Part shown: positions 6,948 through 14,689 of the stretch, piece after piece
Layout of the letters: every line of letters starts with the position of its first letter
Position numbering within the stretch: the stretch's first letter is position 1
DNA from: CAZWDL01 sp964632995
GTDB taxonomy: Bacteria; Bacteroidota; Bacteroidia; Chitinophagales; Saprospiraceae
Direction of reading: 5' to 3'
Assembly (NCBI GenBank): GCA_964632995.1
Contig: CAZWDL010000048.1
Location: forward strand, 1 to 48,136
Length of the DNA: 48,136 nt
The notes under the pieces: model-generated
Told to the model about the DNA's origin: nothing
Database searches by the model: none
Seen by the model: only the letters and a program-made list of their open reading frames with translations
Program-made: the position numbers and the translations under genes

Positions 6948-7418
6948 ATGCAATGGAGAAGATTCGACGGCCGACCGATTCAGGAGCCCATCAAAGAGGC
7001 CGTCGCCAAGACGCTGCAACGAGAAAAAGCGCTTGGCCATAAGCTTAAAGTCTGTATCGGCTCTGACTCCCAGGTGCGCGGCGGCGTCATAGAGTTCGCC
7101 ACGGTCATCGTCTTCCTCCGGGAAAAGAAGGGGGGCTTTATGTTCATCAACAACAGCAAAGTCAAGAAGCAGATGGGGCTGCGCGAACGCATGATCTCCG
7201 AAGTGGCCAAATCAGTAGAGGTAGCCTATGCCCTTTGCGATCTGCTCGACGAACACAATGTAGCCCTGGAGGTCCACGCCGATATCAATACCGATCCGCA
7301 CTTCCAGTCGAATACTGCGCTCAAGGAGGCCATGGGCTACATCCTGGGTATGGGCTTCGTCTTCAAAGCCAAACCCGATGCTTTCGCCAGCTCGGCCTGT
7401 GCGGATAAAGTGGTCTGA
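6948..7418 (+). CDS. YkuK-family (DUF458) ribonuclease H-like protein
   Basis: 156 aa. The segment KVCIGSDSQVRGGVIEFATVIVF (residues about 34-56) is the first beta-hairpin of the RNase H-like fold in the DUF458/YkuK family, with the acidic residue of GSDS in the catalytic position. A further acidic stretch, EVHADINTDPHFQSN (about 107-121), is typical of the family, as is the total length. The substrate is unknown in this family; the protein should be soluble. It is monocistronic here: its own promoter-like element lies upstream and an intrinsic terminator downstream. Confidence 0.85.
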   Translation: MQWRRFDGRPIQEPIKEAVAKTLQREKALGHKLKVCIGSDSQVRGGVIEFATVIVFLREKKGGFMFINNSKVKKQMGLRERMISEVAKSVEVAYALCDLLDEHNVALEVHADINTDPHFQSNTALKEAMGYILGMGFVFKAKPDAFASSACADKVV

Positions 7419-7453
7419 CTGCTCCTACGGATATCAAGTATTTCAAATATACC

Positions 7454-7491
7454 ACCGCCGGGTTAAGTTAATCCGGCGGTTTCCCCCTTTT
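7454..7491 (+). terminator. intrinsic terminator after the ykuK-like gene
   Basis: ACCGCCGG (7454-7461) pairs with CCGGCGGT (7473-7480), followed by a pyrimidine-rich TTTCCCCCTTTT tail. Confidence 0.7.
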
Positions 7492-7640
7492 ATCTATTAT
7501 TGCTGTCCTTCTCTCGAAAAATACTCTTTTCGGCAAACCTAGCGTCTACTTTGTGGTTTAAAATTAAGATAAGGTATAAAAGCCTGTTTCACCGGGTATG
7601 TTCTTTTCCAAAAACAATTACTGACCAAAACGCTACCTAC

Positions 7641-8960
7641 ATGAAGATCAAGTTACTCACTGCCCTCCTCGTCTTTCTGGGGACCCTGCCACTATCTGCT
7701 CAAATGAACAAGATCAGCTTCGAGAAATATATCCTCGATAATGGTCTGAAAGTGATTCTTCATGAGGATCACTCTACGCCGATTGTCGCCGTCACCGTTC
7801 TGTACCACGTTGGTTCGAAAAACGAAGCGGCGGACCGCACGGGCTTCGCACATTTCTTCGAACACCTCATGTTCGAAGGCTCGGCCAATATTGAACGGGG
7901 TGAATTTTTCAAGTATGTCGAAGATGCCGGCGGCGGCATCAACGCCTATACCACCCAGGACCGCACTCTCTACTATGAGGTGCTGCCTTCCAACCAGTTG
8001 GAACTAGGCCTGTGGCTTGAATCCGAGCGTATGCTGCACGCCAATGTCGATCAGCAGGGCGTCGACACGCAGCGCGAGGTTGTCAAGGAAGAACGCCGCC
8101 AGCGCGTCGACAATCAGCCCTACGGCACTATCTTGGAAGAAGCAATGAGGCGCGCCTTCCGCGAACATCCCTACCAATGGACGCCCATCGGGTCGATGGA
8201 TGATCTCAACGCCGCCTCCGAGCAGGATTACATCGATTTCTACGAAACCTTTTACGTGCCCAACAACGCTGTGCTCACCATTGCAGGCGATATAGATATG
8301 GCGGAAACCAAACAACTCATCGAAAAGTACTTCGCGACCATTCCACGTGGTGAAAAAACAATTCCCCGGCCGGATATTACCGAGCCGCCGCTGCAAGGCG
8401 AGATGCGCGATACGGTATACGACAATATCCAGCTACCGGCCGTAATACATACTTACCGCATCCCCGCTACGGGAACTGACGACTACTACGCGGTGGACAT
8501 GCTCTCCCGCCTGATGGCTCAGGGGCAAAGCTCGCGCCTGTACAAATCGCTGGTTGATGAACAGCAGCTGGCTGTTACTGCTTTAAGCATCCCGCTTTCA
8601 CTCGAAGACCCGGGCGTGATCATCGCGGCCGGCATCGCCAACATGGGCGTCGATCTGCAGGCGCTTGAATCCGCCATGGACGCCGAGTTTGCCGTGGTTC
8701 GTGAAAACCTGGTCCCGGAAAAAGAGTTCCAGAAGCTGCGCAACCAGGTGGAGTCCGAATTTGTCACCCAAAATACGAGTATGCGCGGTATCGCCGAGAA
8801 CCTGGCTATCTACGAAGTGCAATTCGGCGACGCCAATCTCATCAATACCGAATTGCAGCGTTACCTGGATGTGACCCGTGAAGACATTCAGCGGGTAGCT
8901 AAAAAGTACTTCCTGCCGGAAAACCGCGTGGTGCTGCACTATCTGCCGAAAGCTAATTGA
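7641..8960 (+). CDS. M16 family zinc metallopeptidase, catalytic subunit
   Basis: 439 aa from ATG 7641, chosen over an in-frame upstream start at 7500 because it gives a clean signal peptide (MKIKLLTALLVFLGTLPLSAQ). The inverted zinc motif HFFEH (H71, E74, H75) and a distal Glu in VVKEERR (about residue 150) give the complete M16 active site. The region contains GFAHFFEHLMFEGS and NAYTTQDRTLYY, as in processing-peptidase-like members. The C-terminal half (about 230-439) is the second, non-catalytic M16 fold. It is probably periplasmic and degrades peptides. The next gene encodes a zinc-motif-less partner; such pairs form heterodimers in characterised bacterial M16B enzymes, so a two-subunit peptidase is likely. 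Confidence 0.93.
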   Translation: MKIKLLTALLVFLGTLPLSAQMNKISFEKYILDNGLKVILHEDHSTPIVAVTVLYHVGSKNEAADRTGFAHFFEHLMFEGSANIERGEFFKYVEDAGGGINAYTTQDRTLYYEVLPSNQLELGLWLESERMLHANVDQQGVDTQREVVKEERRQRVDNQPYGTILEEAMRRAFREHPYQWTPIGSMDDLNAASEQDYIDFYETFYVPNNAVLTIAGDIDMAETKQLIEKYFATIPRGEKTIPRPDITEPPLQGEMRDTVYDNIQLPAVIHTYRIPATGTDDYYAVDMLSRLMAQGQSSRLYKSLVDEQQLAVTALSIPLSLEDPGVIIAAGIANMGVDLQALESAMDAEFAVVRENLVPEKEFQKLRNQVESEFVTQNTSMRGIAENLAIYEVQFGDANLINTELQRYLDVTREDIQRVAKKYFLPENRVVLHYLPKAN

Positions 8961-8995
8961 GGCCATTGTTACCGATCCAATATTAACTGAATCCT

Positions 8996-9021
8996 ACTGC
9001 CGGACGCACTGCTTCGGCAGT
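8996..9021 (+). other. intergenic hairpin(s) between the two M16 genes
   Basis: ACTGCCG (8996-9002) can pair with CGGCAGT (9015-9021). Alternatively ACTGC (9008-9012) pairs with GCAGT (9017-9021) around a TTCG tetraloop. The two structures exclude each other and no T-run follows, so this may tune expression between the subunits rather than terminate. Confidence 0.4.
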
Positions 9022-9039
9022 CCAAAATAAATCCATACC

Positions 9040-11121
9040 ATGAATAAGCTTCTTTTAACCTTAGTCCTTAGCTGTTTGCTAAGCATCACAGTATTCGCAC
9101 AGGAAGATTTTAGGAACAATCCGCCCGAACCGGGTCCTGCCCCTCAAATTGAACTCGGCGATTACGAGCAATTCACTCTGGATAACGGCTTGCAGGTCAT
9201 CGTGGTGGAAAACCACAAAATTCCCCGTGTGTCCTTCCAGGTGTTCGTCGATGTGCCGCTGCACCGCGAAGAAGCGTATGCCGGCGTCTCCAGCATGGCC
9301 GGCCAGCTGCTGCGAACGGGAACCAGTTCTCGCAGCAAAGGCGATATTGATGAGGCCGTCGATTTTATCGGGGCTTCCTTTAATACGAGCTCGCGGGGCA
9401 TGTTTGGCGCCAGCCTGACGAAGCACCAGGATGCGTTGCTAGACATCATGACCGATGTGCTCTATAATCCCAGCTTTCCGGAGGACGAACTGGAAAAGCT
9501 TAAAAAGCAGACCACCTCCAACCTAGCCAGCCAGAAGGATAGCCCCGAAGCCATCGCCTCCAATGTTTCGCAAGTGCTGCGTTACGGAAAGGACCACCCC
9601 TACGGCGAACTGACGACGGAGGAAACCGTCGGGCAGATCGATCTGGACAAGTGCAAAAACTATTACGAAACATACTTCAAGCCCAACATTTCCTATCTGG
9701 TCATCGTGGGCGACATCAACATGCAGGAGGCCAAAACGGTCGCTGAAAAACATTTCGGTAAATGGGAACGCGGTGAGGTGGAAAAGACCGGCTTCGATAT
9801 GCCGGAAGCTCCTACGGAAACCCAGGTCGCTTTTATCGATAAAACGGGTGCGGTGCAGTCAACCATCAACGTCACTTATCCGCTGCAGTTGCGCCCCGGC
9901 ACCCAGGAGTCCATCACCGCCCGCGTGCTGAATGGAGTGCTGGGTAGCTCTGGCACCTCCCGCTTGTTCACCAACCTGCGGGAAGACAAAGGGTTCACCT
10001 ACGGCGCCTACTCTGAAATTGAGGATGACCCTTATGTGGGCTATTTCTCCGCCTCGGCCGATGTGCGTAACGAGGTGACCGACAGCGCCATCACCGAATT
10101 CCTCTACGAAATGGAGCGCATCAGAAAAGAGCCGGTATCGGAAGAAGAAATCGAGTCGGTGAAAGCCAAGACCGCCGGCGCCTTTGCCCGCGGCCTGGAA
10201 AGCCCGCAAACGATAGCCCGCTACGCTCTAAATACAGCCCGTTATGACATGCCGAAGGACTTCTACCAAAACTATCTGAAAAAACTCAGCGCCGTTGATG
10301 GAAAAGCAGTTGCCGAGGCCGCCCAACGTTACGTAAAACCCGAAGCCGCCCACATTGTCGTCGTTGGTAATAAAGACGAAGTGGCCGGCGAGCTGACCAG
10401 CTTTGACGCCAACGAGGAAGTTACCTATTATGACATGTACGGCAATGTGGTCGAAGCCGGTGAATCCATGCCGGTGAACACCAGCGCGGAGGAAGTGATC
10501 AACGCTTACCTGCAAGCTATCGGTACGCGGGAAAAACTGGCGCAGGTTAAAGATTTCGAAATGACCATGACCACCTCCGTCCAGGGAATGCAGATGGAGA
10601 TGACCCGCAAGCAAAAGCGCCCTAACAAGTTTAGTATGTCGGTGGAAGTTAACGGCATGGTCATGCAGGAGCAGCGCTTCGACGGGGAGGAAGGTGTAAT
10701 GGTGGCCCAGGGCCAAAAGCAGCAGATGGAAGGCAAGCAGCTGGAAGCTATGGCTACCCAGGCCATCCCTTTCCCCGAAGCCGAATACCTGGAAAAGGGT
10801 TTCCAAGTGGAAATAAAGGGGGTGGAAAAAGTGAACGGCAGCGACGCGTATAAAATTCTGGTCACCCAACCCGGCGGTGACAAGGTCACTGAATTCTACG
10901 ACGCCGAAACGAATTTCAAGGTTCGTACTGTGCAGACCCAAGAGGGCCCCAACGGCCAGATGACCATCACTAATGACCTGAGCGACTACAAGGAGGTGGC
11001 TGGCATCATGTGGCCCCATATCCTCACTACCAGCGGCCTGATGCCTATGCCCCTGAAACTGGAGGTCACCGCCATCGAGGTCAATAAAGGTATAGACGAT
11101 ACGGAGTTTGAGGTAGAGTAA
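9040..11121 (+). CDS. M16 family peptidase-like protein, non-catalytic subunit fused to a C-terminal LolA-like domain
   Basis: 693 aa with signal peptide (MNKLLLTLVLSCLLSITVFAQ). Residues about 40-460 are two M16 domains, but the position of the HxxEH zinc motif reads GVSSMAGQLLRTGT, so zinc cannot be bound. The substrate-loop motif DKGFTYGAYS (about 323-332), typical of the R/Y-containing partner subunit, is kept. After about residue 475 comes an extra domain of about 215 residues (AEEVINAYLQAIGTREKL, MEMTRKQKRPNKFSM, VTEFYDAETNFKVR, DYKEVAGIMWPH) that looks like a periplasmic LolA/LolB-type lipoprotein-carrier fold. It lies 79 nt after the catalytic subunit and is probably co-transcribed. 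The LolA assignment is inference from pattern. Confidence 0.88.
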   Translation: MNKLLLTLVLSCLLSITVFAQEDFRNNPPEPGPAPQIELGDYEQFTLDNGLQVIVVENHKIPRVSFQVFVDVPLHREEAYAGVSSMAGQLLRTGTSSRSKGDIDEAVDFIGASFNTSSRGMFGASLTKHQDALLDIMTDVLYNPSFPEDELEKLKKQTTSNLASQKDSPEAIASNVSQVLRYGKDHPYGELTTEETVGQIDLDKCKNYYETYFKPNISYLVIVGDINMQEAKTVAEKHFGKWERGEVEKTGFDMPEAPTETQVAFIDKTGAVQSTINVTYPLQLRPGTQESITARVLNGVLGSSGTSRLFTNLREDKGFTYGAYSEIEDDPYVGYFSASADVRNEVTDSAITEFLYEMERIRKEPVSEEEIESVKAKTAGAFARGLESPQTIARYALNTARYDMPKDFYQNYLKKLSAVDGKAVAEAAQRYVKPEAAHIVVVGNKDEVAGELTSFDANEEVTYYDMYGNVVEAGESMPVNTSAEEVINAYLQAIGTREKLAQVKDFEMTMTTSVQGMQMEMTRKQKRPNKFSMSVEVNGMVMQEQRFDGEEGVMVAQGQKQQMEGKQLEAMATQAIPFPEAEYLEKGFQVEIKGVEKVNGSDAYKILVTQPGGDKVTEFYDAETNFKVRTVQTQEGPNGQMTITNDLSDYKEVAGIMWPHILTTSGLMPMPLKLEVTAIEVNKGIDDTEFEVE

Positions 11122-11157
11122 AGAAAAAGTTACGGGGAAAATCCTCACGTTCTAACC

Positions 11158-11191
11158 CACGGCCCGGCTGGAGAATTTCCGCCGGGCCGTG
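11158..11191. terminator. terminator-like perfect hairpin after the M16 operon
   Basis: CACGGCCCGGC (11158-11168) and GCCGGGCCGTG (11181-11191) form an 11-bp perfect stem with a 12-nt loop. There is no downstream T-run, so it is either a weak terminator or part of the repeat region that follows. Confidence 0.5.
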
Positions 11192-11204
11192 AGTGTATAA
11201 GGAA

Positions 11205-11449
11205 GTTTAGAAGTTTAGCGCTTCGCCCTTCGGGCTCGCTGTTTAGAAGTTTAGCGCTTCGCCCTTCGGGCTCGCTGTTTAGAAGTTTAGCGCTTNNNNN
11301 NNNNNNNNNNNNNNNNNNNNNNNNNNNNNNNNNNNNNNNNNNNNNNNNNNNNNNNNNNNNNNNNNNNNNNNNNNNNNNNNNNNNNNNNNNNNNNNCGCTG
11401 TTTAGAAGTTTAGCGCTTCGCCCTTCGGGCTCGCTGTTTAGAAGTTTAG
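11205..11449. repeat. 36-bp tandem repeat array of unknown copy number
   Basis: The unit is GTTTAGAAGTTTAG plus a 22-nt GC-rich part (CGCTTCGCCCTTCGGGCTCG, then CT) that can fold on itself. Two complete identical units lie at 11205-11240 and 11241-11276, a third is cut by the N gap at 11296, another complete unit lies at 11400-11435, and a final 14-nt half-unit ends the array at 11449. There is no spacer variation, so it is not CRISPR. The whole interval 11122-11543 has no gene I can support; a minus-strand frame through the array (SAKLLNSEPEGR repeats) only reads the repeat. Confidence 0.85.
11296..11395. other. assembly gap (100 N)
   Basis: Exactly 100 N, the usual placeholder for a gap of unknown size, in the middle of the tandem array. 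The assembler evidently could not resolve the repeat number. Confidence 0.98.
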
Positions 11450-11543
11450 CAGATCTGAAAATGAGGTTCAAGCCAGGCCTGCCCAGCATCCAGCATCTTT
11501 TCGTATACTTGCAGCCACAACCTCACCAAATATCGTCTGTGCT

Positions 11544-12041
11544 ATGATTCAGGTTTTCGTTACCGGAGGGACTTTTGACAAGGACTACAATTACATCACG
11601 GGGGAGCTCTTCTTCCGGGATACGCACTTACCCGAAATGCTGAAACGAGGCCGTTGTAACCTGGATATTGATTTCAAGACGCTGATGATGGTTGACAGTC
11701 TGGAAATGCGGGAGGAAGACCGTGAAATAATCGCGTATAACTGCCGGCGCTCTCCAGCCAAACACATCCTGATCACCCATGGCACCGATCGCATGGTGGA
11801 AACGGCCCGCTACCTGGCAAAATCCGATATCGAGAACAAGACGGTTGTTCTTACCGGCGCTATGGTTCCCTACGCCTTCGGCACTTCCTCCGACGGCTTT
11901 TTCAACCTGGGTAGCGGCCTGGCTTTTGTTCAGGTGCTTGCCCCGGGGATCTACATCGTGATGGGAGGACGTTATTTTGAATGGGACAACGTTAGGAAAA
12001 ACCAGAAAACGGGTAATTTTGAAGAAACAAAAACAAAATGA
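11544..12041 (+). CDS. single-domain asparaginase-like protein
   Basis: 165 aa, only the N-terminal domain of type I/II asparaginases (usual length about 330). The nucleophile-loop motif TGGTFD (T10) and the second catalytic motif HGTD (T81, D82) are both intact, as is TGAMVPYAFGTSSDGFFNLG (residues about 104-123). The C-terminal domain of classical enzymes, which completes the inter-subunit active site, is absent. Short stand-alone members of this kind occur in various bacteria; their activity is unclear. A weak promoter-like TATACTTG lies at 11504. It overlaps the next gene by 4 nt (ATGA), so the two are translationally coupled. Confidence 0.85.
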   Translation: MIQVFVTGGTFDKDYNYITGELFFRDTHLPEMLKRGRCNLDIDFKTLMMVDSLEMREEDREIIAYNCRRSPAKHILITHGTDRMVETARYLAKSDIENKTVVLTGAMVPYAFGTSSDGFFNLGSGLAFVQVLAPGIYIVMGGRYFEWDNVRKNQKTGNFEETKTK

Positions 12042-12265
12042 TGGAATATCTAGGATTGGTTTTTGAGCTGATTTTTTTGGTGATCGGGGTGTATCTCTAT
12101 CTTTTTGCTATTGGAAAAGTAAGTACCAATGATCCGGAAGCGCGCAAGCGTGCGGAAGCTTTTCGGGAGAAAAACGGTTGGTGGCTGCGCTTACTATCAT
12201 TGCTGCTCATCGCCATCATGGTGGTTAACCTGTATCTACATATTTCGCAACTGCTGGGAGGGTAG
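12038..12265 (+). CDS. small two-helix membrane protein, unknown function
   Basis: 75 aa with hydrophobic segments at about residues 5-26 and 48-70, separated by a charged loop (NDPEARKRAEAFREKNGWW). Its ATG overlaps the stop of the asparaginase-domain gene (ATGA), a strong sign of co-expression. No family recognised. Confidence 0.7.
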   Translation: MMEYLGLVFELIFLVIGVYLYLFAIGKVSTNDPEARKRAEAFREKNGWWLRLLSLLLIAIMVVNLYLHISQLLGG

Positions 12266-12269
12266 TAGC

Positions 12270-12692
12270 ATGAGTGTTGCGCGTCCTATAGGCGGCTATT
12301 TTTCGCTTGATGCGGAAGGGTGTTTGATCAATCCCTGTTGTAAGGAACTTCTGCCGGCTGCCTGGCGCCCGGTCCTCGAGGCTGTCGTTACAATCTATCG
12401 CGAAGAAACGGGCCGAAAACTGTATAGCGTATGGCTGCGTGGAAGCTTACCCCGTGGGTTGGCTGTCGAAGGATTATCTAACCTGGACACCTTTGCGCTG
12501 GTACCTCCCGATCTTTACTGGTTTTATCGGGCTTTCGCCAAATGGTACCCGGAGCACGACGGGGACATGTATGCTACTTTGGAATACTATTTGCAGCCTA
12601 ATCCTGCCGGCAAAGAAAGACGCCTGCGGGTGGTACGGCCAGGGAAGTGGCTGGACGCAGAAACCCAACTCAGGCAACCGGCAGGAGACTAA
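12270..12692 (+). CDS. nucleotidyltransferase-like (MNT-fold) protein
   Basis: 140 aa from ATG 12270, preceded by a good GGGAGGG ribosome site and only 4 nt after the previous stop. WLRGSLPRGLAVEGLSNLDTFALV (residues 56-78) has the nucleotidyltransferase pattern GSxxxG...SxLDxxxL. G58-S59 are kept, but the first acidic residue of the usual SDLD is Asn (N71-L72-D73). That leaves one metal ligand where two are expected. The C-terminal part is shorter than in longer relatives, which I recall at about 250 residues. It may be an inactive or antitoxin-like member. Function unknown; it forms a tight trio with the two genes before it. Confidence 0.65.
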   Translation: MSVARPIGGYFSLDAEGCLINPCCKELLPAAWRPVLEAVVTIYREETGRKLYSVWLRGSLPRGLAVEGLSNLDTFALVPPDLYWFYRAFAKWYPEHDGDMYATLEYYLQPNPAGKERRLRVVRPGKWLDAETQLRQPAGD

Positions 12693-12842
12693 AACTTACA
12701 GGAAGCCCGCTCAATAACTGAAAACCACCATACAAGAAGAATCCCCTTTCTCCTCCTAATAATGTGAGATGATTATGGATTAAATTTATTATAATTGCAA
12801 CAACTGCGTAAATTCCGTCTTCTTAACCGATACTGACAAAGC

Positions 12843-14456
12843 ATGAAAAAAAATATACTTATCTATTTGACTACCTTATGCTTCGGGTTTGGGTCGGCCC
12901 ATGGACAAACCTCTGACTTTTATGCCGTAGATACCATCCAGGAGTTGAACGTTACCTTTGAACAAGACAACTGGCGCTACCTGCTGGATTCGCTGCGTTT
13001 TAACGGTAGAGATATGCTGCTGGCCGACCTGGAGATCAATGAGAAAACCTTTCGGGATGTGGGCGTGCGCTACCAGCACACCGGGGCGTTCAAACCCGGC
13101 CAAAAACGCAACAGCCTCTATATAGATCTTGACTTCATCAATACTTCCCACGAATATGAGGGCAATCGCAACATCATCCTGTCGAGCGCGCTGCGCGATC
13201 CCAGTATGCTGCGGGAAGTACTCGGTTATGAGATAGCCCGCCGCTATATGCCGGCGCCACGAGCCAACTTCGCCCGCGTACAGGTGAATGATGAATACTA
13301 CGGCTTATTCGTCAATATCGAGCCCATCGAAGACGCCTTTCTGGAACCCCATTTCCAGTCGAGCGAAGGAGCGTTATTCCTCAGCCGGCCCCGCACCGAT
13401 GAACCGGAACCGGAAGGATGCAAGAGCAATATCAACGGCACCCTGCAATACGATGACCGCGCCCGCTGCTATCTGCGCAACTTCAATATGCTCTCGGAAA
13501 GCGGCTGGGATGAACTCATTGAACTGACCCGTATACTCGAGGAAGAACCGGAGCATATCGAACGCATCCTCGATGTAGACAATACCCTGTGGATGCTGGC
13601 GTTCAATAATGTATTGGTCAACCTGAGCAGTTATACCGGTCAGCACAGCCCTAATTACTTTCTCTATCAGAAACCCGATGGCCGCTTTATACCTATGGTG
13701 TGGGATCTTAACCTTGCTTTCGGCAGCTTCAAAAATACGGGGAACGGATCGGACCTGGGTCTCGCAGCGCTGCGAGAGCTCGATCCACTGCTTCACGCTG
13801 ATAATCCCGACAAGCCGCTGATTAGCAAACTGCTGGATAATGACCTGTATCGCAAGATTTATCTTTCACACCTGCATACCATTATGCGTGAGGAATTTGA
13901 TAAAGGCTCCTTTGAAGAACGCGCTGAACAACTACAAAAACTGATCCGGGAAGCATTTGTGGAAGATGAAAACCGCTACTACAGTGTAGAAAACTTCGAT
14001 AACAGCCTGGATAACACCATCGGTGACCGTAGCAAGGTCCCGGGAATCGCCAGTTTCATGAAAAGCCGCGTTAGCTTTTTGAAATACCACGAACAGATGC
14101 GGATAGTCCCGCCAACCATTGAAGAGATAGCCTTACAACGCCGAGAGCAATTCTCCAGTGAAATGATAACGGATTTTAAAGTGCGCGCCAAAATTGAAAA
14201 GATGCCGAAGCGCGTCTTCGTCTTTTATCGTTTTGATGAAAAAGCCGATTACCGGGAAGCCCGGATGTTCGATGACGGTGAACACAACGATAAGGAAGCC
14301 AATGACAGCATCTTCGGCGCCGTAATCGAACCTGAAGCTGGGGCCCGACAGATGCAGTACTTTATCTTTGCCGAAAATGTGGGCGCAGTTCGCTTCGAAC
14401 CCCACCGGTATATGTACGAACCGATGACGGCCAACCTGGATGAATTGAATAAGTGA
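12843..14456 (+). CDS. CotH-family protein, first of a tandem pair (possibly catalytically impaired)
   Basis: 537 aa with signal peptide (about residues 1-21, ending SAHGQ), so exported. CotH-family landmarks: RDPSMLREVLGYEIARRYMP, RANFARVQVNDEYYGLFVNIE (about residues 118-160), LAFNNVLVNLSSYTG and NYFLYQKPDGRFIPMVWDLNLAFG (about 253-300). CotH proteins are atypical kinases, shown to phosphorylate spore-coat proteins in Bacillus; in Bacteroidota their targets are unknown. The conserved NxDxY position reads N-L-S-S-Y here (Ser262), whereas the neighbouring copy has Asp269, so activity may be lost. A C-terminal beta-rich part (about 440-525) resembles an extra Ig-like domain. It may be co-transcribed with the second copy (233-nt gap). 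Confidence 0.82.
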   Translation: MKKNILIYLTTLCFGFGSAHGQTSDFYAVDTIQELNVTFEQDNWRYLLDSLRFNGRDMLLADLEINEKTFRDVGVRYQHTGAFKPGQKRNSLYIDLDFINTSHEYEGNRNIILSSALRDPSMLREVLGYEIARRYMPAPRANFARVQVNDEYYGLFVNIEPIEDAFLEPHFQSSEGALFLSRPRTDEPEPEGCKSNINGTLQYDDRARCYLRNFNMLSESGWDELIELTRILEEEPEHIERILDVDNTLWMLAFNNVLVNLSSYTGQHSPNYFLYQKPDGRFIPMVWDLNLAFGSFKNTGNGSDLGLAALRELDPLLHADNPDKPLISKLLDNDLYRKIYLSHLHTIMREEFDKGSFEERAEQLQKLIREAFVEDENRYYSVENFDNSLDNTIGDRSKVPGIASFMKSRVSFLKYHEQMRIVPPTIEEIALQRREQFSSEMITDFKVRAKIEKMPKRVFVFYRFDEKADYREARMFDDGEHNDKEANDSIFGAVIEPEAGARQMQYFIFAENVGAVRFEPHRYMYEPMTANLDELNK

Positions 14457-14689
14457 TAGGGTGATGGCTAAGCTGAAAGCCAATTACATACACAGGTACT
14501 GATTGATACAGGAAATTGAACGGCCTGATCAAGGCGCGCCCCATTCAAAAATGGGGATTAAGGGGCCCTATTCTTGAATAACATAGCCGGGGTTCTGTGA
14601 CTGAGTCGCAACGCAGAGCAGAGCCGAAAGAGGCCGAATTAACTATGATGAACTTAGGCCCCCTATTATTTCATTCAAACCCAAAGACT

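Noticed and set aside
7500..7640. N-terminal extension of the first M16 peptidase
   Set aside because: It would bury the clear signal peptide beginning at 7641 and is AT-rich leader sequence.
11205..11449. CRISPR array
   Set aside because: The 36-nt period invites this, but the whole unit is constant, there are no spacers and no cas genes are nearby.
11145..11489. Minus-strand gene through the tandem array (SAKLLNSEPEGR repeats)
   Set aside because: The array length is a multiple of three per unit, so any frame stays open; the frame crosses an N gap and has no start signal or domain.
12439..12717. Alternative frame over the nucleotidyltransferase-like gene
   Set aside because: Out of frame with the GSxxxG...LDxxxL motif and with the ribosome site at 12270; no domain in translation.
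14597..14689. GTG-started extension of the second CotH gene
   Set aside because: ATG 14690 gives a proper signal peptide; the extension would prevent export and lacks family similarity.
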